7,851 nucleotides of DNA from Elusimicrobia bacterium RIFOXYB2_FULL_49_7 (GTDB taxonomy: Bacteria > Fibrobacterota > OXYB2-FULL-49-7), in NCBI GenBank assembly GCA_001800515.1, contig MGVN01000109.1:1-7851 (forward strand). The letters are read 5' to 3'. The notes below the pieces were generated by a model. It was not told the DNA's origin. It ran no database searches and saw only the letters and a list, made by a program, of their open reading frames with translations. The position numbers and the translations under genes are program-made. This document shows, in pieces, positions 1 through 6,074 of the stretch; the stretch's first letter is position 1; each line of letters starts with the position of its first letter.

Positions 1-6
1 AAGCAG

Positions 7-26
7 GTGCGCCCTGCCGGGCGCAC
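7..26. repeat. GC-rich hairpin, possible second terminator
   Basis: A perfect 8-base inverted repeat (GTGCGCCC / GGGCGCAC, arms 7-14 and 19-26) around a 4-base loop. It lies just beyond the flagellin terminator in the direction of flagellin transcription. Neither side has a clear T-tract (the minus-strand exit reads CTGCTT at the window edge), so it may be a backup terminator, a terminator of a neighbouring gene outside the window, or a transcript-end stabiliser. The structure is seen directly; the role is inferred. Confidence 0.45.
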
Positions 27-34
27 AACAGAAA

Positions 35-62
35 GCCTTCATCCCCCCTTTGGGATGAAGGC
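35..62 (-). terminator. Intrinsic terminator of the flagellin gene
   Basis: A perfect 11-base inverted repeat (GCCTTCATCCC / GGGATGAAGGC, arms 35-45 and 52-62) with a short loop starts 30 bases after the flagellin stop. On the minus strand it is followed by TTTCTGTTGT, a short and interrupted T-tract. Position and stem strength fit a rho-independent terminator for a strongly expressed flagellin transcript. Confidence 0.85.
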
Positions 63-92
63 CTTATGCGTATCAACCACAAAACTTGTCGC

Positions 93-935
93 TTACGAAA
101 GTAGCTTCAGAACCGACTGAGGAACAGCATTGGCCTGTCCCAACATAGCCGTTGCCGACTGCGTCATGATCTGGTTACGGGTGAAGTTCACCGTTTCATT
201 GGCGAAATCCACATCCCGGATCAACGATTCAGCGGCCTGCATGTTGTGGCTCTGATTGTCGAGATTGTTGATGGCATGCTCGAGGCGATTCACATACGCA
301 CCCAAATCGCTTCTAATCGAGTTGATCGAATTGATCGCCGTATCGATCGTTGCGATGGCGCTATCCGCACGAGACTGAGAATCAATACTGGTTCCATTGA
401 TACCGATGGCACCCGAACTGGTACCGCTCAGCGAAATGGTCAGAGCATTGGTTGACCCACCCTTAGGGCCGATGTGCAGAATACTTGCCGCCGAGCTGGC
501 CCCTCCGAATGAGGTGCTGCCGCCCGCCAACAATGTCTGATTGTTGTATTGCGTCACATTCGTGATACGATCCACTTCCGACAGCAACGCCTGATACTCC
601 TGATTGGTATAGGAGCGTTCGGTACTGGTCAGCGTGTCGTTGGACGACTGAACCGCCAATTCCCGCATGCGCTGCAGAATGGAAGAGATTTCACTCGCCG
701 CTCCTTCCGCAATTTGAAGAAGGGCAATACCGTCCGATGCATTCCGTTTGGCGACCGCCATACCGGTCACCTGCGTCCGAAGATTCTCGGAAACAGACAA
801 CCCTGCGGCGTCGTCACTGGAACGGTTGATGCGAAGGCCGGTGGAAAGACGCTCTAGAGACTTGCCGAGATCGTTGGTTACCCGGTCCAGAGCACCCTGG
901 GTAATCATTGAGGAAATGTTATGATTGATCCTCAT
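93..935 (-). CDS. fliC: Flagellin (flagellar filament subunit)
   Basis: Encodes a 280-residue flagellin, the self-assembling subunit of the flagellar filament, exported through the flagellar type III apparatus. The conserved N-terminal D0/D1 region (about residues 1-138) begins MRINHNISSM and contains LSTGLRINRSSDDAAGLS (31-48). The conserved C-terminal D1/D0 region (about 185-280) contains RDVDFANE (240-247) and ends with the typical SVLKLLS. The variable middle is only about 45 residues rich in Ser, Gly and Thr, so the D2/D3 domains are essentially absent. The segment QRMRELAVQ (88-96) and E113 match the TLR5-recognised D1 surface of Salmonella flagellin. ATG at 935 is supported by a strong AGGGAGG Shine-Dalgarno 7 bases upstream. 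The gene is flanked by its own sigma-28 promoter and terminator, so it is probably monocistronic. Family assignment is near certain. Confidence 0.97.
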   Translation of the reverse strand: MRINHNISSMITQGALDRVTNDLGKSLERLSTGLRINRSSDDAAGLSVSENLRTQVTGMAVAKRNASDGIALLQIAEGAASEISSILQRMRELAVQSSNDTLTSTERSYTNQEYQALLSEVDRITNVTQYNNQTLLAGGSTSFGGASSAASILHIGPKGGSTNALTISLSGTSSGAIGINGTSIDSQSRADSAIATIDTAINSINSIRSDLGAYVNRLEHAINNLDNQSHNMQAAESLIRDVDFANETVNFTRNQIMTQSATAMLGQANAVPQSVLKLLS

Positions 936-938
936 TCT

Positions 939-954
939 GTAACCTCCCTGTTAC
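939..954 (-). promoter_or_regulatory. Flagellin Shine-Dalgarno in a CsrA-like hairpin
   Basis: On the flagellin mRNA the leader reads GUAAC-AGGGAG-GUUAC, a perfect 5-base-pair stem with a 6-base loop that carries most of the Shine-Dalgarno. The core ACAGGGAGGU matches the known CsrA consensus ACARGGAUGU at 9 of 10 positions, with GGA in the loop as CsrA prefers. The site lies 4 bases from the start codon. CsrA bound here would block ribosome loading, as known for flagellin (hag) of Bacillus subtilis with FliW as antagonist. The hairpin and match are seen; regulation is inferred, and no csrA or fliW gene is in the window. Confidence 0.55.
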
Positions 955-992
955 GTTAAGGTTCTTCCTTGTACGCTATATCCCCATTTTTA

Positions 993-1019
993 GTATCGGT
1001 TGTTTTTAGGAAAACTTTA
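993..1019 (-). promoter_or_regulatory. Sigma-28 (FliA) type promoter of the flagellin gene
   Basis: The minus strand carries TAAAGTTT (1019-1012), an exact match to the enterobacterial sigma-28 -35 element, then an 11-base spacer and ACCGATAC (1000-993), a 6 of 8 match to the -10 element GCCGATAA. The spacing equals the consensus. Transcription should start near 985-987, giving a leader of about 50 bases. This is the expected late-class flagellar control of a filament gene. Confidence 0.85.
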
Positions 1020-1072
1020 ACGATTTCTGTTGCGCTTTTCTTACTGTATTTCTGATTTTTTGATAACCCAAT

Positions 1073-1594
1073 ATGAAATCAATGACTTTGCGTTCTTTCC
1101 GTCATTCGCTGTCCGGACTCGCTTTTTTCCGTTCCTTTATCTTTGTTGATATCGCTACCCAGCGGTTACATCTTATTCTCAACCGGAAGAAAATAAAATC
1201 TTATCCGGTTTCCACCTCCCGTTTTGGTCGCGGGTCGCTCATCGGCTCCAATAAAACCCCCACCGGACTTCACCGTATCTACGCCAAATTCGGCCAGCGT
1301 CTTCCCTCGGGCGCGGTATTAAAGGATCGCCTGTATACCGGGGAAATCTGGGACGGAAAAAGCCGCTTCGGCAACTTGATCACCAGTCGTATTCTGGCGC
1401 TTGACGGACTGGAATCCGGCATCAATAGGGGAGGCAGGGTTGATTCGCGAAAAAGATATATCTATCTCCACGGAACCAACCATGAAAAAAACATCGGTCA
1501 ACCCGCATCACACGGTTGCATCACCCTGAAGAATGCCGATATGATTGATTTGTTTTCCAGAGTCCGGAAGGGCACCTATGTTATCATTGTCTGA
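1073..1594 (+). CDS. YkuD-family L,D-transpeptidase / L,D-carboxypeptidase, probably cytoplasmic
   Basis: Encodes a 173-residue protein made almost entirely of one YkuD catalytic domain (about residues 22-173). The domain opens with FIFVDIATQRLHLIL, typical of this fold. The active site is seen as YIYLHGT with H133, followed 16 residues later by SHGCI with catalytic C149. These enzymes act on the meso-DAP-D-Ala bond of peptidoglycan stem peptides, as transpeptidases in the periplasm or, in some proteins, as L,D-carboxypeptidases. The N-terminus (MKSMTLRSFR...) lacks a convincing signal peptide: its short hydrophobic stretch is broken by Arg and runs straight into the domain. That favours a cytoplasmic enzyme like the YkuD recycling carboxypeptidases known as ElsL and LdcV. 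An in-frame stop at 1064 limits the start; ATG 1073 or 1082 are both possible and neither has a clear Shine-Dalgarno. The 3' end overlaps the Mur ligase gene by 17 bases. No convincing plus-strand promoter was found upstream. Confidence 0.9.
   Translation: MKSMTLRSFRHSLSGLAFFRSFIFVDIATQRLHLILNRKKIKSYPVSTSRFGRGSLIGSNKTPTGLHRIYAKFGQRLPSGAVLKDRLYTGEIWDGKSRFGNLITSRILALDGLESGINRGGRVDSRKRYIYLHGTNHEKNIGQPASHGCITLKNADMIDLFSRVRKGTYVIIV
1566..1572 (+). promoter_or_regulatory. Ribosome binding site that sets the Mur ligase start
   Basis: GGAAGGG lies 5 bases before ATG 1578, inside the end of the YkuD gene. It supports 1578 over the earlier in-frame ATG at 1545, which has no comparable site and would add 11 residues not expected in the family. 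Its position implies translational coupling between the two genes. Confidence 0.75.
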
Positions 1595-2960
1595 GCTGAA
1601 ACAAGGCTGTTTCCATTATGTGGGTATTGCGGGCACAGGCATGAGTGCACTGGCCCAATTTCAGGCCATGGCCGGCGGTGCGGTCACCGGGTCGGATCGG
1701 TTGCTTTCGTCGGGCGGTCAACCGGAAAACGCGCGTGCCTTGTGCGCACTCGGCATCCGACTCTTTCCACAGAACGGCAGCGGTATCACCCAAGAACTTG
1801 CAGGTGTTGTGGTCTCCTCTGCCATCGAACCGAATAATCCCGATTTAGAACGTGCCCGGGCGCTCGGGATTCCGGTCATCCATCGAAGCGACATGCTTTC
1901 CGCTTGGGTCAACCAATACCGAACCATCGCCGTGGCCGGCACCAGCGGAAAATCCACGGTCACCGCCATGATCTTTGAAATACTGGAGGGAATGGCACTT
2001 TCCCCCTCGGTCATCACAGGCGGCAACCTCATCCGGCTTTCGGAAAAAGGGCTTATCGGTAATGCCTTTGTCGGAAAATCAGATCTGCTGGTCGTGGAAA
2101 GCGACGAAAGCGATGGCACGCTCACCCGCTACCATCCGCATATCGGTCTTCTCCTGAACATCCAGAAGGATCACAAGGATATCGCGGAATTAAAAGAGAT
2201 TTTCGCCGTTTTTCTTTCGCAATGTACCTTGACCGCAGTGAATATAGAATGCCCGTCGGCCGCCCCTTTTGCTGGAAACGGACTCACCTTTGGGATGGCG
2301 GGCAAGAGTGGATTGCGCCTCCAAGAAGTCACGCTCGCACCACGGCAAAGCACCTTTACCTTGGACAACGTGCGCTTCACCCTGCCCCTGCCCGGCCGTT
2401 TCAATGTGGAAAATGCAGCTGCTGCACTGGCCGCCTGCCGCCTTCTCAACCTCTCTCCTGACAAGGCCGTGGCGCCGCTTTCCGCCTTTCGGGGAGTTGA
2501 ACGTCGTTTCCAAAACATCGGTACCGTTAACGGGGTCACGGTGATCGATGATTTTGCCCATAATCCAACAAAGATTTCAGAGGCTATTCGCGCCGCACAC
2601 CTTTCCTCGAAACGGGTGCTGGCGTTCTTTCAGCCGCACGGATTCGGACCGACCCGTTTTCTCAAACAGGAACTCATTGACGCCTTGGCAACTTCTTTAA
2701 CGGCCGAGGACATCCTGTTTATGCCTGACATTTATTATGCAGGCGGGACCGTGACACGGGACATTTCCTCACAGGATATTACTGAAGCGATTGAAAAACG
2801 CGGACGCCGGACCGTTTTCAGGGAAGATCGGAAAACCTTGATTCCCCTGATGGTCCAAGCAGCCCGTACCGGAGACATGATTCTGTTGATGGGCGCACGG
2901 GATCCGTCGCTGCCGCTCTTCTGCCGTGATGTATTCGATGCACTTCAAGCCGCGATCTGA
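1578..2960 (+). CDS. Mur ligase of the MurC/Mpl family (UDP-N-acetylmuramate:peptide or L-alanine ligase)
   Basis: Encodes a 460-residue ATP-dependent cytoplasmic ligase joining an amino acid or peptide to UDP-MurNAc; length fits MurC and Mpl. Domain 1 binds the UDP-sugar: HYVGIAGTGMSALA (13-26), TGSD (37-40) and VVVSSAI (77-83). The central ATPase domain has P-loop GTSGKST (121-127), ESDESDG (174-180) and KDH (198-200). GRFNVENAAAALA (273-285) and FRGVERRFQ (304-312) mark the hinge and start of domain 3, followed by DDFAHNPT (324-331) and FQPHGFGPTR (351-360). VVVSSAI...NP and FQPH...TR are more MurC-like; partnership with a YkuD enzyme suggests an Mpl-like recycling role. The P-loop has Ser where MurC and Mpl usually have His (GTHGKT), so this looks like a divergent subfamily and I leave the symbol blank. 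It overlaps the YkuD gene by 17 bases and converges on the gene to its right. Confidence 0.92.
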   Translation: MLSLSELKQGCFHYVGIAGTGMSALAQFQAMAGGAVTGSDRLLSSGGQPENARALCALGIRLFPQNGSGITQELAGVVVSSAIEPNNPDLERARALGIPVIHRSDMLSAWVNQYRTIAVAGTSGKSTVTAMIFEILEGMALSPSVITGGNLIRLSEKGLIGNAFVGKSDLLVVESDESDGTLTRYHPHIGLLLNIQKDHKDIAELKEIFAVFLSQCTLTAVNIECPSAAPFAGNGLTFGMAGKSGLRLQEVTLAPRQSTFTLDNVRFTLPLPGRFNVENAAAALAACRLLNLSPDKAVAPLSAFRGVERRFQNIGTVNGVTVIDDFAHNPTKISEAIRAAHLSSKRVLAFFQPHGFGPTRFLKQELIDALATSLTAEDILFMPDIYYAGGTVTRDISSQDITEAIEKRGRRTVFREDRKTLIPLMVQAARTGDMILLMGARDPSLPLFCRDVFDALQAAI

Positions 2961-3026
2961 CTTGTGCGACAATCCCATCAAGCTCTATATCGTCTCGACG
3001 CAAACCCTAACCGTAATCGGAAGACC
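2961..3026. other. Convergent intergenic gap without a visible terminator
   Basis: This 66-base gap separates the ends of two convergent genes. I find no stem longer than about 4 base pairs and no T-tract after a stem on either strand, so termination may be rho-dependent or may occur within the opposing gene. It also marks a visible drop in GC from the peptidoglycan genes to the secreted-protein genes. Confidence 0.5.
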
Positions 3027-6000
3027 TCATTTTGAAACAAGAACTCTCTTTGTAAATGTTTTAGAGCGGGTTGTCAGCTTAATAATATAAATTCCGGAAG
3101 CCGTATTCTTTGTATGCCAAACAAACGATTCTTGGGTATTCAATGTCGAGTTTATCTCCCATTTCTTTAACAATTTACCGCTGATACTATAAATTCCCAC
3201 AGAGGCATCTTGCCTGTCGCGACTCGATAAAGCCAAGGCTGAAACACTAAATTTCACCCTATTAGCGGTAACAGGATTGGGAAAACAATTAATGATATTC
3301 CTATTCTTTATTAAATTTGTCCCACCTTCCGCATTAACACCGTCTACGGTAATGGTTATTTCTTTTGTATCCTGTCCACCCCGTCCATCATAAGCCGTTA
3401 CCTTGACCTGATAATTCCCCCCCTCATTAAAAGTATAGACCATCTTATTCCCACCATCCAAGACATTATTGTCATTTTTCAAATAACCATAAACCCAGTG
3501 GGGGATAACATGATCCAGATCCCATTTAAAACAAAGACCGTCTTCGTTTGCATCAGAGGAAAGAGAGGCATCAAAACAGACCGTTAAAGGCGCCTGGCCT
3601 TGTACAATATCTGCGGTTAAAGATGCCGATGGAGAAGTGTTCCGGGTCGCACTTCTATTGCTTTTTAGAGGATCCGTGTAATAATATAGCTCAACATCAT
3701 CGTTATCTCCATCATTGTCCGTATCCATAAAAAGCGGATTGGTACCCAATAGATTCACCTCCTGACCGTCAAGCAGATGATCCCCATCCGAGTCGGGATT
3801 ACTGTTGGACGTGCCGAGCCGATTCTCCTCCGTATTATTCAATCCGTCATAATCCGAATCGAGCACTGCCTGCTCCGGAGGAATCGGAATATAAACGGTC
3901 TTGATGGCCCACGGATCCGGATCCTTTGGAAATTCCTGACTATTATAATAATCACTTTCTTTTGAATAACCTGTAGGAATGGGACCGGATAGGACATAGG
4001 TTAAAGGAACATGAGAGGGCGGAGAGGTTTGCGGAACATGAAGATAACCAATCGGAAAATCATTATCTTTCACCGCTTCCATAATACCCGTAAGCCATGT
4101 TTCACTCGGAATATCATAAACCCTGTATTTGACGGCCCCGTCATCCGAATCTATCCAGAAAAGCCAGACCGTTTGCCCGCAGAGCGTCATTCTATAACCC
4201 GAGATATTCCCTGCAACACAAACAGAATCCGCGGCAGCATAATGTCCATCCTTATAGCTTGTTAATATCAGTCTTTTGGGTGCAACCAAATCCCCAACTA
4301 AAAAGAAAATCCTATCATTATGATAAGAGATTGCATTGACCAGCTTGCTCCAACCGGGCCATCCGATAATTCCTTTGGTCGTCCAGGTTTTACCGTCAGA
4401 TTGATGGAGTTCAAGATAATTTTGCGTATAGACTGCTAATGAAAATTTGTTTTCATAAGCCAACGGCATAAGTTGCCCTCCTGAAAAACCTCTTGGATTC
4501 GTCCCATTGGCAATATAGGGTTTATCATTCACATGCTGCCAGTGCAGCCCGCCATCCAGACTAAAGGAACATTCATAATAAGTATAGTTTTTCTTATAAG
4601 CTGTCCAGGTACCCGATACAGACCAGAGCTCTCCATTTGGCAAGGCAATGATTGCAGGTCCTCTGACTTCACATGTATGGGGAGTAAAACCTGCAATGAC
4701 ACGTTCGGGTTTTTGCGGATCGCTTGTTTCAGGTGGGGTGGCCGGAAAAATCTGCCAGCTGTTTGGTCCGGTCATTGCTATTTTGTAAAAATGCCAAAAA
4801 AGCGGGATTCCGGCATTATCGCCTCGGGTTGAACACCATTCCATTTCCATGACATATCCGTTTCCCCGTAATAAATTATCCCCGGACATCCATTTTGGAG
4901 TGGCAGACCACGCGCAGTACTTATCAATAATAGTGGGAAAACCATTTATTTCACCTGCCAGGTTTGACCAAGTGTGCCCACCATCCACGGTTTGCATGGT
5001 TGCTCTTGGGTTGCTTTGAATAGGTTGTGAAGGATTTGATTGAACGACCATTGATCGGGCAATCAGCATCCGGTTATCATCAAAAGGAATGACCCCTTCA
5101 GGATGTTCATAAGAGGAAACGGAATTATAGGTATTTCTTCCTGTTGCAATTCTATTTGTAATGAATTTGTTGATCGAACCGGTTATTCTTTCCTGAGGGA
5201 CATAAACCGGAGGCGGAGCACTTTTTAACGGACTATTTCCCCACCAGCCGCTTCCAATAATCCAGGGGAAAAGAGGGCTGTTATCGTATACGAGAGGGTC
5301 GCTGATATTTCCCAGGGTATCAAGCAGGCGAATGTTATCGAATTCTATGACACAAGGCCCGGTTGTTCTGCAAAGTAAAATACGCAGGTTGATTATTTCG
5401 GATAAATCCAAATCCTGCACACGTACGATGTCTGCCAACGGAAAACAGAGTGTTTTCCAGCCGCCGGGGGTGAGCAGATAATGACGATAATTGCTTTGTT
5501 TCCAGCGATCTTCCACGTTGACGCGCAATGTTGCGGATTCCTCCGATATTTTCGCATCAATACAAAGCCATTTATAACCGCTCCACTTCTTGAGGCTGTC
5601 CATCAATGTCAGGATTTTATACATATTATAGAGGTTTGCAAACCGGGTTGATTGCCAATCCGCCGGTCCGCCATATTCTCCTACCGGTACCCGGCTGCTG
5701 TCCCAGTAGTTTTGAAGCATACTCCAATCTTGATACCAGCTTGCATATCGGCGGGTTGAAAGAAAACCGGCTGTGGGAGCCGCCGGATAAACTTCGTGGA
5801 TAAAATGATAACTTCCCTCTGTGGCTTCATTACTGTCTTTCCGAATGACAAAACCAATCGCTTGCGCCCCATTGTATCCATAGTCCGTACCCGAAGAATC
5901 TACAAGATTTAAGCCCGGCCAGAGCGTTAATTCCTCCTTTTCAAAACCGCATATCAATTTCTCGAGTGACCAACAATTGGTTGTTATCATCATGACACAA

Positions 6001-6038
6001 ATTTGCAATATGACAATGCGGCTATTTTTATTTGGCAT
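3027..6038 (-). CDS. Multidomain secreted protein: Asp-box propeller, calcium repeats, PKD and T9SS sorting domain
   Basis: Encodes 1003 residues. Residues 1-24 form a signal peptide (Lys/Arg, hydrophobic core, probable cut after CWS); no lipobox is seen. About 25-240 resembles a carbohydrate-binding-type beta-sandwich, starting ICGFEKEEL and closing with IEFDNIRLLD. About 285-690 looks like a sialidase/BNR beta-propeller with Asp-boxes at 350-357 (TVDGGHTW-like), 493-500 (SLDGGLHW) and 547-552 (SDGKTW). The usual Arg of the sialidase RIP motif appears replaced (VIP, 316-318), so sialidase activity is doubtful. About 727-790 holds Asp-rich thrombospondin-type-3-like calcium repeats (DSDYDG, DSDGD, DTDNDGD). 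About 803-900 is a PKD domain, and 918-1003 a T9SS type A sorting domain (CFPNP, then ISGK, SGIYIIKL, KRVLVSK). It should cross the outer membrane by T9SS and be released or surface-anchored. The start has only a weak GGA site. It follows the toroid-protein gene by 36 bases, probably in one operon. Substrate unknown. Confidence 0.9.
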   Translation of the reverse strand: MPNKNSRIVILQICVMMITTNCWSLEKLICGFEKEELTLWPGLNLVDSSGTDYGYNGAQAIGFVIRKDSNEATEGSYHFIHEVYPAAPTAGFLSTRRYASWYQDWSMLQNYWDSSRVPVGEYGGPADWQSTRFANLYNMYKILTLMDSLKKWSGYKWLCIDAKISEESATLRVNVEDRWKQSNYRHYLLTPGGWKTLCFPLADIVRVQDLDLSEIINLRILLCRTTGPCVIEFDNIRLLDTLGNISDPLVYDNSPLFPWIIGSGWWGNSPLKSAPPPVYVPQERITGSINKFITNRIATGRNTYNSVSSYEHPEGVIPFDDNRMLIARSMVVQSNPSQPIQSNPRATMQTVDGGHTWSNLAGEINGFPTIIDKYCAWSATPKWMSGDNLLRGNGYVMEMEWCSTRGDNAGIPLFWHFYKIAMTGPNSWQIFPATPPETSDPQKPERVIAGFTPHTCEVRGPAIIALPNGELWSVSGTWTAYKKNYTYYECSFSLDGGLHWQHVNDKPYIANGTNPRGFSGGQLMPLAYENKFSLAVYTQNYLELHQSDGKTWTTKGIIGWPGWSKLVNAISYHNDRIFFLVGDLVAPKRLILTSYKDGHYAAADSVCVAGNISGYRMTLCGQTVWLFWIDSDDGAVKYRVYDIPSETWLTGIMEAVKDNDFPIGYLHVPQTSPPSHVPLTYVLSGPIPTGYSKESDYYNSQEFPKDPDPWAIKTVYIPIPPEQAVLDSDYDGLNNTEENRLGTSNSNPDSDGDHLLDGQEVNLLGTNPLFMDTDNDGDNDDVELYYYTDPLKSNRSATRNTSPSASLTADIVQGQAPLTVCFDASLSSDANEDGLCFKWDLDHVIPHWVYGYLKNDNNVLDGGNKMVYTFNEGGNYQVKVTAYDGRGGQDTKEITITVDGVNAEGGTNLIKNRNIINCFPNPVTANRVKFSVSALALSSRDRQDASVGIYSISGKLLKKWEINSTLNTQESFVWHTKNTASGIYIIKLTTRSKTFTKRVLVSK

Positions 6039-6074
6039 ACAAAATCCGTTTTTTTAATATTGTCGAAGATATCC

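Noticed and set aside
1017..1047. Possible sigma-70 promoter for the YkuD-Mur ligase pair (TTAACG ... TACTGT)
   Set aside because: The spacer is 19 bases and both hexamers match poorly, so it is not above chance in this AT-rich gap.
1545..1577. Earlier in-frame ATG for the Mur ligase
   Set aside because: It would add 11 residues with no family resemblance, lacks a Shine-Dalgarno, and lies deep in the YkuD gene; ATG 1578 has GGAAGGG 5 bases upstream and gives a typical length.
3660..3860. Repetitive Asp/Asn-rich stretch considered as a DNA repeat array
   Set aside because: It is explained by thrombospondin-type-3-like calcium-binding protein repeats; the DNA units are not conserved beyond what the protein motif demands.
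3913..3924. Tandem GGATCC GGATCC palindromes
   Set aside because: They encode the repeated Asp-Pro of the linker before the calcium repeats and are explained by codon repetition.
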